Shown piece by piece: positions 33,010 to 44,593 of a DNA stretch of 64,000 nt. The stretch is from Cladosporium sp. IMV 00045 (Eukaryota > Ascomycota > Dothideomycetes > Cladosporiales > Cladosporiaceae). Numbering within the stretch: the stretch's first letter is position 1; each line of letters opens with the position of its first letter. The notes under the pieces were generated by a model. It saw only the letters and a program-made list of their open reading frames with translations. It ran no database searches and was not told where the DNA came from. The translations under genes were made by a program, and so were the position numbers. Location of the stretch: positions 1-64,000 of the forward strand of contig MSJI02000904.1 in NCBI GenBank assembly GCA_001931905.2. The letters are read 5' to 3'.

Positions 33010-35457
33010 ATGGCCGATGAACCGGATGTCAGGCAATTCCCAGACGTCAAAGACAAACTCGCCGCGCCAAAGAAACTATCTCAATTTGAGCGCGACAGAC
33101 AATATGCCGAGGCGAAGCGAATACGTGAAGAAGAAGAGAACGCTGCAGCTTTGAGGGAATTCGAATCTTCATTTGGACAAGAAGATGATCAAGAGGAATA
33201 TTTTTCGCGATCCATGGGCGGTCGCGGCGGCAGAGGACCTCCCAGTGGTCCTAGAGGTGGTGATTTTGGCGGCCGTGGAGGACGATACTCGATGGGACCA
33301 CGGAGCGGACCCGGAAGTCTTCCTGGACCTGGATTAGGAGCGCCGCCGAGTCTTAAAAGGAAGAGGGAACTCGATGAAGCGCGGGAGGCCGCAGAAGCCC
33401 GCAGAGCAGAGGCTGCGCTCGGTTTCGATGATGCGCCTGAGGCCGGCGAAGGTCTATCGCCTGCGGTCGCGCCGGAAGACGAGAGAGAAGATGTGACGCC
33501 GAAACCTACCATGCAACTCTCTTCAATACCGCCTGGAACGAGCATTGAAGAAATTAAAGCGCTACTTGCCAGCTTGGTCAAAGTGCATTCTGTCCGCTTC
33601 ACTCCACCTGCTGGACCGGGTGGTGGAAGAAAGACATTGACTGCGATCGCCACGCTTGAGTCTGGTACGCCTGCCGTGCAGATCGATAAAGCTGTCAGTA
33701 CCTTGCGCGACCGTTACATGGGCTGTGGGTTCTATCTATCTGTCTCTCGCCATTTATCGTCTGCTGCGCAGTTTCAAGGAATAGGCGCTATGGGTGGATC
33801 AGCATCATCAGAACCGTTCGGTGCCCAGAAGAGCCGGCCATCAAATCCCAAACAATCCTTGCGCAATGCGCCTCCACCCCGAGACCAGCGAGGCTTTGCG
33901 CCACCAGAATTCTACGAGCAACAAGGGCCAGCCCAACGGTCGGCGGGGGCACAAGTGGAGGTGCATGCGCCATTGGACGTTGCCACTGTTCGTGCGATCC
34001 ACATCATATCTGGAAAGATACTTGCGCAGAAGGACGTAAGCCGCGCCCTGGAAATGGAGGCATTACTGATGGCTTTGCCCGAAGTGCAGAAGGACGAGCG
34101 CTTTGCATTTCTCTACGACAGCAAATCGCCGGCTGGCGTCTACTATCGATTCTGTCTCTGGGGACCGGACAGCATTGATGAACAAAAACGAAATGCCAAG
34201 GGACCAGAGCGCATCTTCAACGATCTAGACATGGATTGGCTGCCTCCACAAAAAGAGACACCCTTCCTTAACCTGCAAAGTTTGGCAGATGCAGTTGATC
34301 ACATAGATTACGACACCAGCGACGACGAAGCCGACGACGATGGTGAAGAACGCAAACTCAACAGCGGACCCGGCGGCGAGCTTGACGGTAGACAACCTGA
34401 ACGATCGCGCCTAACTCCTATGCAGAGAGCGAGGTTCACACATTTGCTTGCGCGGCTCCCTACAAGCATTGCCCGACTACGACAGGGCGACATCTCACGC
34501 ATTTCAAATTACGTGGTCAACCATGCGGGCGGCGGTGCTGAAGAATTCGTCGATCTTCTGCTGCTTAACGTTGAAAAGCCCTTTTCGACCACCCTGGCAG
34601 CGAAATCTGACCTTGACTTCGATATCGACTCAAAACCACAACCCGCTCCCAACGGTCGAACGAACGTATCGAGCAACAACGTAGATGAGGATGAAGACGA
34701 CTACGAGCCCGCAGACGCCCTGCCTAATCTCCCTGAGCCCTCAACCGATTCGAATGCCCCCGCGACAACCACCGAAGACCCTTCAAACCCTAGACTGATC
34801 GCGCTGTACACTATCTCCGACATTCTCTCAGCGAGCTCAACGGCCGGCGCACGCAACGCGTGGAAATACCGAACACTATTCGAAGCCGGGCTGAGCCACC
34901 AGAAAACCTTCATACGCCTCGGCCGTCTCGACAAGGAGCTGGGCTGGGGCCGCATGAAGTCTGAGCAATGGAAACGTAAAGTCGGCGTTGTGCTCAATGT
35001 GTGGGAGAGCTGGAGTGTGTTTTCTGCCGATGTGCTGAACGCCTTGAAGAAGGACTTTAATGAAGTGCCAGAGGAGCGGGAGGAGGGAAACGAGTCTGGC
35101 GGTACTAGCGAGCAGAAGAGAAGCGATGAAGCGAAGCCGGAGAGCAAAGCGCCAAGCGCCGGCGGCTGGATCAACAAATTCAAGAAGGTTGAGTCTGCCT
35201 CCGCTTCGCCCGCTGCCACGCCACCTGCAAGCAATTCAACCCCGACCACGACCACACGCCAACCTTCACCACCGCAATCGAAATCAGTAGGCGGACTCGA
35301 CGGTGCGGCTGAGCCTGAGCCAAAGGTCCAGGAGCCTGCTCCTCCAGCACGCCCTTCAAGCGGCGGGTTCGGTCTGAAAGGTGGTCCCAAGGCTCCCGTA
35401 GCGCCTAAGAGACGCATGCGGGCTGAGGACATGTTTGGGGATAGCGACGAAGACTAG
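33010..35457 (+). CDS. U2 snRNP-associated SURP/CID protein (SR140-like)
   Basis: Likely nuclear pre-mRNA splicing factor linked to U2 snRNP. Single exon, 815 residues from ATG 33010 (MADEPDVRQFPD). Charged N-terminus with an RGG/PR-rich stretch (about 65-115: GGRGGRGPPSGPRGG, GLGAPPSLKRKREL). An RRM-like segment follows (about 163-245: SSIPPGTSIEEIKALLASLV, VHSVRF). The SURP module is near 320-380 (AIHIISGKILAQ, FAFLYDSKSPAGVYYRFCLW). The CID spans about 460-690 with an acidic insertion (LTPMQRARFTHLL; IALYTISDILSASS; WGRMKSEQWKRKVGVVLNVWESW). The tail is Pro-rich and ends RRMRAEDMFGDSDED. Domain order matches U2SURP/SR140. Confidence 0.9.
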   Translation: MADEPDVRQFPDVKDKLAAPKKLSQFERDRQYAEAKRIREEEENAAALREFESSFGQEDDQEEYFSRSMGGRGGRGPPSGPRGGDFGGRGGRYSMGPRSGPGSLPGPGLGAPPSLKRKRELDEAREAAEARRAEAALGFDDAPEAGEGLSPAVAPEDEREDVTPKPTMQLSSIPPGTSIEEIKALLASLVKVHSVRFTPPAGPGGGRKTLTAIATLESGTPAVQIDKAVSTLRDRYMGCGFYLSVSRHLSSAAQFQGIGAMGGSASSEPFGAQKSRPSNPKQSLRNAPPPRDQRGFAPPEFYEQQGPAQRSAGAQVEVHAPLDVATVRAIHIISGKILAQKDVSRALEMEALLMALPEVQKDERFAFLYDSKSPAGVYYRFCLWGPDSIDEQKRNAKGPERIFNDLDMDWLPPQKETPFLNLQSLADAVDHIDYDTSDDEADDDGEERKLNSGPGGELDGRQPERSRLTPMQRARFTHLLARLPTSIARLRQGDISRISNYVVNHAGGGAEEFVDLLLLNVEKPFSTTLAAKSDLDFDIDSKPQPAPNGRTNVSSNNVDEDEDDYEPADALPNLPEPSTDSNAPATTTEDPSNPRLIALYTISDILSASSTAGARNAWKYRTLFEAGLSHQKTFIRLGRLDKELGWGRMKSEQWKRKVGVVLNVWESWSVFSADVLNALKKDFNEVPEEREEGNESGGTSEQKRSDEAKPESKAPSAGGWINKFKKVESASASPAATPPASNSTPTTTTRQPSPPQSKSVGGLDGAAEPEPKVQEPAPPARPSSGGFGLKGGPKAPVAPKRRMRAEDMFGDSDED

Positions 35458-36046
35458 GAGTCTCGACGATTGACCCTTCAGATGCAGCGGGCAATGCTAG
35501 AATAGATGTCGTTACCCACCAACCGGGCAAATGCAAGCATGAATCATCCGCCTTTTTCCTGCGTGTTCTGTGGAAGGTAAGGTGGCTCCATTAGCATGAA
35601 CATACTCGAAAACGTCCGAAGTTTTGTTGGACAGGCTGATTGCAATACAAGCTCGTCGAATAAATTCTATTTTACTAGAATTCATACTAGAACTAACTAA
35701 AGAAACTAATATAGCTAATAATAAAGTATTAGAAATAATCATAATACTGAGATACCCGTCTTAAGAGAGATAGTATCTCCAGGCCACGGTGCAAGTACCA
35801 TCAAGCATAGCCTACCCAAACGCACCCGTTACCGCTGAGAAACCCTCACCTTCAGCACCACGACAACACGCATTCCCCCATATTGCACATGTGCCCGACA
35901 GTGCGATCCATCCCAGAGCGCGTCCGCCAACGCCTCCTGGTAGGCCTCATGCTCGATTACCCACCCTGGGTCGACAAATACAGCGCAAGACTCATCAACA
36001 ATTGTATGAAACAGTTATATATCAAATGAAACAACGATGATCGCAT
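35458..36046. other. Convergent intergenic region
   Basis: 589 bases. A very AT-rich patch (35640-35750, TAATATAGCTAATAATAAAG) lies in it. No gene supported. Confidence 0.35.
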
Positions 36047-36937
36047 TCAAATCTTCGCCTTCTCGCCCTGCTGCTTCGCCTCCGCCCGCCACCCACTCAG
36101 CGTGCTCCCGCCATCGATCTCAATCGCATTTCCCGTGATGTGCGCCGCGCCCATACTAGAAATAAACAAAACGAGCCCAGCGAAATCCTCCGGTTTTCCA
36201 ACACGCCCACTCGGCTGTCCGGAACTCAGGGTGTCGGCGAACTTATCCATGCCAAAAGCCGTCATGCGGCTGGGAAATACGCCGGGGCAGATGGCGTTGA
36301 CCGTCACGTGCTGCGGCATGAGCTTCGAGGCTTGCATTTTGCTCAAGTGAATGCAGGCCGCTTTGCTCGGGCCGTAGGAGAAGGTGCCGTGCCCCGGTGC
36401 GGAAAGACCGCCTTCGGAGCCGGTAGTGACGTCTACAGTCGAGACGCCGGCCATGGAGGCGATGTTGATGACGCGTGATGGGTTGGCTGCTGTGGCGTTT
36501 TTGGTGAGGAGGTCGTGCAAGTGGGCGGTGGTGTAGTACATTGCCTTGACGTTGAGGGCGTAGATCTTATCCCATCCGGATTCCGGGAAGTCGTCGTATG
36601 GAGCGCCCCAAGTGGCGCCGGAGTTGTTGAGGAGAACGGTTAGACGATCTGTGAGTTTGCGGACGTCTGCGCAGAGTTGAAGACAGCCTGCCTTGTCTTT
36701 GAGGTCGGCTACGACGTAGTCACAGTGTCCGGGACCGAGTGAGTTGAGGCGTGCAGCGGTCTTCTCCAGCTCGGATTTCTTGCGACTGGCGATGATTACA
36801 CGGGCGCCGTTTTGGATGAAGGCTTGGGCGGCCATTTCTCCCAAGCCGGTTGCGCCGCCCGTTACGAGGACGACATGATCTTTGAAGCTGAAGAGGTTGG
36901 AGACGGTGAGGTCTGCGGCTGATGAGGCGTGCGCCAT
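36047..36937 (-). CDS. Short-chain dehydrogenase/reductase
   Basis: NAD(P)-dependent oxidoreductase of the classical SDR family; substrate unknown. Similarity in style to RhlG/3-oxoacyl-ACP reductase-like fungal enzymes. Single exon, 296 residues from ATG 36937 (MAHASSAADL). Cofactor motif TGGATGLGE at about residue 25; SRKKSE after the second strand suggests NADP preference. NNSG motif, catalytic Ser in INIASMAG, active site YGPSK (Tyr and Lys), then NAICPGVFPSRM and a C-terminal GNAIEIDGGSTLSGW. All catalytic residues present. Divergent from a DUF7730-like fragment; first gene of the accessory island. Confidence 0.93.
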   Translation of the reverse strand: MAHASSAADLTVSNLFSFKDHVVLVTGGATGLGEMAAQAFIQNGARVIIASRKKSELEKTAARLNSLGPGHCDYVVADLKDKAGCLQLCADVRKLTDRLTVLLNNSGATWGAPYDDFPESGWDKIYALNVKAMYYTTAHLHDLLTKNATAANPSRVINIASMAGVSTVDVTTGSEGGLSAPGHGTFSYGPSKAACIHLSKMQASKLMPQHVTVNAICPGVFPSRMTAFGMDKFADTLSSGQPSGRVGKPEDFAGLVLFISSMGAAHITGNAIEIDGGSTLSGWRAEAKQQGEKAKI

Positions 36938-37303
36938 CTTGAAGTTGATATTGTGTTTTGATGAAATGAGAATAGGAATGGAAGTATGTTCACAGTGAGA
37001 AGAAATTAATTGATTGGTATATATTTTTTGTCTGTACATCTGTGAGGAGCAAGGTGAGATGTTGAAGCCGAGGGGTTGGACGCCGCTGATATGAGCCGAG
37101 GTTCAAACCACCAAAGCCTCAGCTGCTAGCCACTGATCGGATAAAGACATCTTCACAATAGACACGACACACCTGCTCTCATTCAGAGGACCTGCGCCGT
37201 CACATGTGTATGAGCTCTTCTCATATACACGTGAAACCTCACCCGACTCGCTGGTATCACATGCTACGAGAGCATTCGCAAATCACTAACATTTGATACA
37301 GCT
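36938..37303. other. Intergenic upstream of SDR, ends in orphan splice acceptor
   Basis: 366 bases. The last 25 bases before the next fragment (CACTAACATTTGATACAG, about 37286-37303) are a textbook branch point and acceptor, but no matching upstream exon was found. Confidence 0.4.
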
Positions 37304-37755
37304 ACATCGAAGGAATTGATTTTCTAAACGCGATGAACACCTTTCACTTCGACAACGCGAATGTACTGACTTCTTTCGCTCGCACGGTGCTTCCACAACG
37401 GCTTGCACTTATCCGTCACGTCAAACTGACCGCAGAATACGAATGCATCTACCTTTTCATAAAGCCGTACAGCACCCGATTCATGCGCAATGAGTGGGCT
37501 CGTGCTTGCAAGCACTTGCAAGCGTTCACGAGCCTAGAGACTCTACACATTTGCTTCCGCATCGAGTCGTACTTTGCGGGGAGCAATGTCTGGACCGGGT
37601 TTTCCACCTCCAAATGGCCAGCATCCATCATAGGGCCACTGGAGTCCTTGAGCGCAAGCAAAGAATTTGTGCTGGAGTATGTGTGGCCAAAGCGTGCATG
37701 CTCGGAATGGCCACGAGGAACGTTCATAATGCGACCTATGGGTGACGCTGTGTGA
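37304..37755 (+). pseudogene. 3' exon of a DUF7730/F-box-like gene, 5' part missing
   Basis: The frame from the acceptor at 37303 reads YIEGIDFLNAMNTFHFDNANVL, abbreviated here as IDFL...NTFHFDN, then VLTSFARTVLPQRL, IRHVKLTAEYECIY and ACKHLQAFTSLETLHICF, and stops TGA at 37753-37755. This is the style of fungal DUF7730-type proteins, whose N-terminal half normally carries the conserved LLxTCRxIY segment; no such exon is visible upstream before the SDR gene. About 150 residues remain. Either a relic of a larger gene or a gene whose first exon I could not see. It converges with the DyP peroxidase gene. Confidence 0.55.
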
Positions 37756-37839
37756 CAGCTGTGATTCGTTATGACATTCATGGCACATAAGGTCCTACTG
37801 AACTTGCAGCCTCTCTACACAGATTTCCTGGTGCGCAAC

Positions 37840-39492
37840 TCACAACTGGGCCTTCACCTCTTTCACTTCCGCCAGAACCCCCCTCAACGCTGCCATCGAA
37901 GGTGAGAAGAAATACTCTCCACCTTTCGGCACTACGAAAGCATTGATGGCATTCAGCTTCACAGCCCTTTTTTCATCCTGCGGAAACAGACCAGTTGTAT
38001 CAACTTGCTCGTTTTTGCTCAGCTGGCCGAGGACCGCATCAAAACCTGTTCCTCCTCTCAGGAAATCCCTGTTGTTGGCCCACTGACCCTGCAAAAATGC
38101 AAAGCCGTTGGAGATAGTGCTTTGATAGCAGACGAAGAGCAGTCCACGCGTGCCGTTGGGGTCGGCGGAGACTTCGTTGCCCTGGATAAAAGATCAGGCT
38201 TGGTTCGAAATGCGAAAAATTGTGAAACTCACGTATGGGATACCGCGGCGGAGAATGCGGAATCGGTTCACGATTCCGTTGGGTCCGCGTGGGCCTAGGT
38301 CTTCACGCGGGTTGGTCTTGCGAATGTGCGCGGCTAGTGGGCAAGCGAATTGCTTCGATGGTTCGAAGTGAAAGTCGTTGTTGCGGTTGGGGTCGGCAGC
38401 AAGATTCTTGTCATCGAAGTCCGGAGACAATTGGACGGGACATCCTGTAAGGTTGGCTTTTAATTACACAGTGCTTCCTACGACGATGACGAGACGACGT
38501 ACCTGATGGCCAGCGTCCTATCAGACGAGAGCCGAGCTGACCAGACCAAGTTCCCAGCGAGTTGGACGCATCAACAAGGAACTTGTTGAACTCCGGGACA
38601 TTCTGCTGGAGTTTGCGGAATGCCAGGAAACTTCCATCAGTCATCCAATCCGGGTATCTGCCGGCGTTCGAGCCTCTGTTGCAAAGCACGATGCCTTGGT
38701 CAATGGTGTCTTGCCCTTTCGGAGCCATGTCTACACCGTCAATGGCCGGCTGAGAAATGCCATCGTTGAAGCCAAAGCTAGTGAAATTGATTTAGCTAAA
38801 ATCGCGTACGAGAGGTGGATATTACTTACTGTTCGTGGCCCTTGAAAGGATCAGGACGGACTTTGCCTGTGATCGTCTTGAGCTCTTTTACAAGCGCAGA
38901 AGAAGTACCGAACTGGAGGACTTTCTTGATTTTGTCAAGCTTCTGTTTGACATGGTTGTCGTCATTGCCAGTGACGAGTATCACACCATGCAAGATGTCT
39001 GGCTTTGCGAATGGCTGCTCCCAATCAGGCTCGCTCGTGCCTGGTTTGATCGGATCGCCAATGACACTCGGACTGGCTACCGTGCCCACCGCGTGAGCTT
39101 TCATACCATCTTGGAAGTCCTTGTCGTTTGGAGTGCCGAGGTCTTTGGCAAGGACCCTGGACATCTGTGGAACTGTCAGTCGGAAGTGCAGAACACGCTG
39201 TATCTGGACGCCCTACCTCTTGAAGACCCTTCCATGAGAACGCAATATTGGCTCCAGCCATCTCGACAAGCGATCCATCTTTGGTCGTAGCCTTGTGCTC
39301 GTCAATGTCACGGCGAAGTTGAGAAGTGTTACCAACGTGGGAAATCTCGTTCGCAAGTTGCTTCAGACTACGACAGAAGTCCTTGACACGCCCATCGGCA
39401 ATTTGGAAGAAGAAGAAGGATTCTGCACGCTTTGGGAGACCATCCAAGAGGATGTCTCCTTGAATGTTCTTCAGATCAAGAGTATGGGCCAT
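37840..39492 (-). CDS. DyP-type heme peroxidase
   Basis: Dye-decolorising peroxidase: H2O2-dependent oxidation of aromatic compounds. Five exons: 39217-39492, 38830-39164, 38503-38777, 38233-38444 and 37840-38181; four introns of 51-58 nt, all GT-AG and frame-consistent. 479 residues from ATG 39492 (MAHTLDLKNIQGDILLDG). The GxxDG motif with the catalytic Asp is GFNDGISQP; the proximal heme His is in CPLAAHIRKTNPRED; the distal Arg is in RFRILRRGIPYG-type context. No signal peptide, so probably intracellular. Full length for the fungal class. It faces the DAL5-type transporter across 1.35 kb. Confidence 0.94.
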
Positions 39493-40839
39493 TTTCCACT
39501 TTGTGATTGGAGAAGGTTGAGACACGAACGTCAGGAAACACTGAGATGTGGTGCCATCTTATATCTCTCCTCAACATGCCTATCAGTTCCTCAGGGCGCC
39601 TTCTAGACCCAGCCCGTACATAAACTGAGCAATTAATCCCAGGATGAGCTGAAGACTTCTGCATATTGCTACCTGCCTTCGCGCGCGGGGATGGTAATCG
39701 TCTTCCGACTTTGTGCAACACGGTGGCTAGCTGAGGCTTCCATGCCGTAGGATTACGCAACGAAGATGCCTCGTATTGACAGTGGTGCAGCGGGGCATTG
39801 CGTCAATGTATCCGAGTCTGTCGATGTTTGGCAGCCGATGAGTCTCTGTCTCCATGGGATCAGCCGACGTGGCTTATATCACTGCAGATGTAGCTATGAG
39901 CTGACAATTACGTGAAACGCCATTCGATAGGGGGTTGATGCAGTAAGCTGACGCCTTGCAGGAGGACGCTTGCAGCTGAATTGCCTTCTATTAGGTTTGA
40001 GTACATTATATCGATTCGTTGAAAGCAGTATACCTCCACGTACACAGCATCTTCGTTACCGAGTCGTTTGTCTGATTTTATGTTTCTCGCTGCTGATGCC
40101 GATGATTGCGAACGGGCACTTTGCATGAAGTCTGGAGCAGAGGTTCAACCTCGCGCTTCTTCTATTTGGCAGGAATGCTAACGAAGCGGCAACCACATAG
40201 TGACCTGGAGTGCAGCTGGGATTATTCAAGATCGTTTCTTGTCTTGTCAAGCAAGGGCACCAAGATTGCGCTAGGATTTAGGCTTGTCGATCCCCGTGGC
40301 TTGACTTCACGATCCGATTTCCATCACTTACAGGTTTAGTACTTTTCAACAAAGCTTCTCTCCAACTACTTTCACCATTTCAAACACTTTCAACATTTTT
40401 GCAGGTACTGGAAGACGGATTGATGGCAGCGACCACGCGATTTCACCTGATTCACCATCAAGAACTAGCGGCAGACACAACGTCCCAGCAATTCGGGATT
40501 GGGAGCAAGTTGCTTGAAAAGCGGGCCATGTCCTTCAAACCCTGTGTGCTAAATCCACACCTACGCAGATCTGGTTTCGCACTATGCACCCTTTCTAACC
40601 TTAACCGAACAATGCAACGGTTCAATCATGGAATTTCGTTTGAACGGACGAAAGAATGACGATTGTCGGACGGGACACATCGCGCCGACTGCATCGCGGC
40701 CGTTACGACTGCAAAATTTCGCCAGCCGAATGCATACCAACGACGCCCTGAGACGACCCCTTCTTCTTGTATCTTTGTGAAGTGTATGGTGCAAGTTCAC
40801 ACACTCTCACAAGCCAAAAACCGCTGAGCACACCAAACA
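39493..40839. promoter_or_regulatory. Divergent region, DyP peroxidase / MFS transporter
   Basis: 1.35 kb between two divergent accessory genes. No TATA box stands out; several short frames lack protein character. Confidence 0.35.
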
Positions 40840-42367
40840 ATGCGCACCGGGAGCGATGACGGCGCGAAAGATGCCTCTTCCCCTCTTGGGTCCGTCAACG
40901 AGAAGTCCAGCGAGTACAAAGCACTGGAACGGAAAACACTGTACAAACTAGATTTCGTCTTGGTCACGACCATGGCCATACTGTACCTGCTTGCGTTCTT
41001 GGACAGATCCAATATAGGCAATGCCAGAGTGGCGGGCTTACAGGCTGACTTAGGAATGACTGACCACGAATATCAGACTGGTGAGTTTCCGTCGTTACAA
41101 AATGTGAGGCCCGACTATGGAATCTGACCAAGTGATAGCACTCACCGTAACCTACGTCCCATACATCTTGGCAGAGTTACCTTCAAACTTAATTCTCAAC
41201 AAGATAGGACCTCGCATTGTGCTTCCCGCCATCTGCGTTTCATGGGGTCTCGTCACTACGCTTCAATCGCAAGTCTCCAGCTATAGCGGCCTGCTCGCTT
41301 GCCGATTCTTCCTGGGGTTGATGGAGGGTGGGCTATTTCCCGGCATCGTCCTTTACCTATCTGGATTCTACAAACGACACGAGCTCCAAGTTCGCGTTGG
41401 GCTGTTCTTCTCCGCCGCAGCCATGAGTGGAGCGTTCTCAGGGCTACTCGCCGCTGCCATCGTAAATATGGACGGAATGAGAGGCATGGAGGGCTGGCAG
41501 TGGATTTTCCTACTCGAGGGTTTATTCACCGTCTGTTACGGATTCTTCCTCGTCCTCGTTCTACCCAACTCGCCACGGGATGTGAAGCTCTTGACACCAC
41601 AGCAAGCCGAGCACTGCGTCAAAAGACTGGAAGCCAATGCCCTCGCCAAAGAAAACCACGGCTTTGATTCAAAGGCAATGCTCTCCGCCTTCCGAAGCCC
41701 TCACATCCTCCTTCTCTGCCTCGCCCTCTTCTGCAACGGAACCTGCCTCTTCGGCCTGGCAAACTTCACCCCCAGCATCGTGCAGTCCCTCGGCTACCAA
41801 GGCACACGCACGCAACTACTCACCGTCCCACCCTTCGCCATCGCCTTCGTCGCGACAATGATATCCGCCTTCCTAGCCGACCGCTACAAAGCCCGAGGCA
41901 TCACAGCAATCTGCACGACGTGCATCTCCATCGCGGGCTTCGCGCTCTTCTACCAAAGCACCTCCGTCGCCGGCCACTACACGGCGCTCTGCCTCATGAT
42001 CACGGGCATCTACTCCACATCGCCGAGTCTCATCAGCTGGATCCCCAACAACACAGCGGCGGCGACGCGGCGCGCGACCGCCGTGGCGATGGGCTTCATC
42101 TCCACCAACACCGGCGGCATTGTCAGCACCTGGATTTACCCGAACTCCGCCGCGCCGGAGTACAAGCTGGCCGCGAGGCTGAATTTGTCTCTGACGTGCA
42201 TTTCAATTGGAGTCGTTGTGGTGGAGATGGTGTTGCTGAGATGGAAGAATCAAAGGAAAGAGGATGATGGGCTGAGAGAGGCGGCTTTGAGGAAGGTCCC
42301 GGGGACGATGGAGGAGCAGTTTAGTGCGCTGGGGGATGAGCATCCTGATTTTAAGTATACGCTCTGA
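40840..42367 (+). CDS. MFS transporter, DAL5/anion:cation symporter family
   Basis: Plasma-membrane carrier, probably for an organic anion or vitamin-like solute; substrate not deducible. Exons 40840-41080 and 41139-42367; 58-base intron GTGAGT...GATAG. 489 residues. The N-terminus is cytosolic; the first span region carries the family hallmark LAFLDRSNIGNARVAGL. Twelve spans are predicted, including VPYILAELPSNLIL, GLLACRFFLGLMEGGLFPG, QWIFLLEGL, ILLLCLALFCNGTCLFGL and ISWIPNNTAAATRRATAVA. Central loop about 205-260. Full length, intact. Converges with the cerato-platanin gene. Confidence 0.93.
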
Positions 42368-42662
42368 ATGAGATCGTTTTTTGGTTTGCCGTGTGTGGCG
42401 GCCTTGTCATTCAATCCTCGTCCGTCCATTCTTGTGGCTTGTGTTGTGAAGTATTGAGGTTTCATTGCCTATTACGAGCTCGCAGCTTGTATATACTGAC
42501 CTTTGAGCGATAAGAGCGGGTCTCGAAGAGATGATCCAATGAATGACTGATTGTTCATTAGAAGCGATAACATTATATCTCCGAACGATGAGCCTTCACC
42601 ATCGCCAACATTACGACTGCCCTTACTCCCTTCACGGGCCCTTCTGCCATTTCATCTTCCAC

Positions 42663-43183
42663 TTAAGCATCAAACTCCACTCCCCTCTTAGCATGCGGCA
42701 GCCCACAATTCTGCCAACCGACCTTCGTCGTCTTGACATCGACGCGTCCCAAAGCAACCTAAACACAAAACTCTCATCAGCATCACGACCAACCAACAAA
42801 CCCAGGAACGAAACATCTCAAAAACTCACCGCCTGCCCATTAGTCAAATCATCCATCGCCTCCCTCGCCACATTCAGTCCCTGCGCCGCATGATCCACCG
42901 CAAGGACAAACACCTTCTTGCCCGTCCTCGCGTACTCGACCTGGTAGCACTGCCCGCAGGAAGGCGAATTCCAGCCCGCGACGTCGCTACTGCCGCCGAT
43001 GTAGGGGAAGCGTGGGATTTGGCCTTGCGTCGTCCAGCCGTAGCGTGTGATCAGACCGTTGGCGCCGTCGGAGCAGGAGACGACGTTGAGGCTGCGGGTG
43101 CGGTCGGAATAGCCTGGGTCGTAAGAGAGGGTGGTTGCGAGGGAGAGGGGGAGGAGGGAGACGAGGAGGGTGATGGGGTGCAT
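42663..43183 (-). CDS. Cerato-platanin family secreted protein
   Basis: Small secreted cysteine-rich protein of the fungal wall and surroundings; family members bind chitin oligomers and can elicit plant defence. Exon 1 42830-43183, intron 42759-42829 (GTGAGT...TTTAG), exon 2 42663-42758; 149 residues. Signal peptide MHPITLLVSLLPLSLATT, then LSYDPGYSDRTRSLNVVSC, the CGQCYQV motif and the last Cys in WQNCGLP, giving the four family cysteines. The second exon (VALGRVDVKTTKV) is the conserved C-terminal strand. The tail HAKRGVEFDA is a short extension. A 41-base near-copy of the exon 1 end lies at 44553-44593. Confidence 0.93.
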
Positions 43184-44552
43184 TGTTTCTTTTGGGGGGT
43201 TTGGGTTGGTTGGTTTGGTGGTGATGGTAGGTTTTTGATATGGTGTGAGAATGAGAAGGATGAAGGACGTGAGGATGGAGAGGGAAAAGGTAGTTGATAT
43301 ACTTATATCACTCCCCACCTTTGCATACATGTAAGTGTCAAATGATCAGGCGGAAAGAGCTCAAAGGCTACTATGACGGTGGAGTATCCCGTACAGAGAG
43401 ACGGAGACCCACGACAGCTGCAGGCTAGGTAGTATCACCCAAAAGGACGGCATGACCTAGTGAGCTATGTCTGGTGGCGAAAATAGCAATACGAAAAGGT
43501 ATGCCGTGTAAGTCAAACGTGCGCAGTAGGAGAGGTAAGCATCAAATCGCTCGCAAACTTGTGAGCCTGATGTCCGTCGATCCAGGAATGGATGTCTCGA
43601 AAGAGGCATACGAAAGATTCGGAGGGTAGACAGCTATTGTGGCACATCCAATTGCAGAGAAAATGTTCAAAGCTGCAAGAGAGAAGTGTCACGAGGCGAT
43701 CATGCCGGTGGTTTGACATGGGGTCAAGTTCTCGTATTTGCCTTGACATGCAGTCGGTGATCTACGGCGTGCATGGTCTTCGGGGCCGAGCGGCACTTGA
43801 GAGCATGATCTTTCTCCATCAACAGCAGACTGTCAGCAGTGCCGCATGTAGTGAAAGCTGCACGAACGAAGTCTACAATACGGGGTTGCAGAAAATCACA
43901 TGTAAGGTATTATAGAGCTATTGGTGAGGTAGCGACGAGCATGGCTAAAAATAGACTCGGAGGATGATTTAACTATGGTACTCCTCAAGACCATGATGTA
44001 TCAATGCGACTTCAATGCCATGTATTCTCAGATCGCTTGTCTTATTCTCCTACAAGCCATCTACAAAACTTAGCGACAGCGAGACTATCTAAGTTCGCAT
44101 ACAGCTCTTTTTTTGATTTTTTTTTTTCTTTGATTTTTTTTTTTTAAAAAACTTTAGAAGGACGAATAGATCTCGACATATCCCACCTATTCTGACCCAC
44201 ATAGCTTACGGGAGAAAAGAAAGGAGACTTCTTACGCTTTCGATCAGTAAGCATTTGAGAAGGATAAATTGGCATCTTCAGAATTGCTCGAAGCATAGGA
44301 GAACTCGGTGCATATAGCGGGAGCTCGATCCATTTTCGCGAAGTTGAACGCTTATTAAAGGTAACAAGACCGCTGTGCCTACCATCTTGCAGATGATTGG
44401 ATTTGCTCGTCCAATTCGTATTCGTGGACGAATATATCATCGTCACTCCGAAGCGATTTCAAGATAGAAACATCGACAACACCAAGAGACGTACCAAAAC
44501 CCAACCACCCTCGAAATCCCAAACCCCAAGACCCTCCAAAGAAAACCCATCG
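43184..44552. other. Intergenic, cerato-platanin upstream
   Basis: 1.37 kb, AT-rich to the right, with two long T runs (44104-44143). A 100-codon minus-strand frame at 44144-44446 is not recognised and begins beside the T run; not supported as a gene. Confidence 0.3.
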
Positions 44553-44593
44553 AACTCACCGCCTGCCCACCCGTCAACTCATCCATCGCCTCC
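44553..44593 (-). repeat. Cerato-platanin exon-end relic
   Basis: This 41-base segment matches 42823-42863, the last codons of cerato-platanin exon 1 plus its splice donor, at 37 of 41 positions by eye. It encodes EAMDELTGGQA followed by GTGAGTT, against EAMDDLTNGQA and GTGAGTT in the intact gene. It sits at the 3' end of the ankyrin gene, same strand as the intact copy. Confidence 0.65.

Noticed and set aside
44144..44446. 100-codon minus-strand ORF beside the T runs
   Set aside because: No recognisable protein features, ends at a homopolymer, no splice context.
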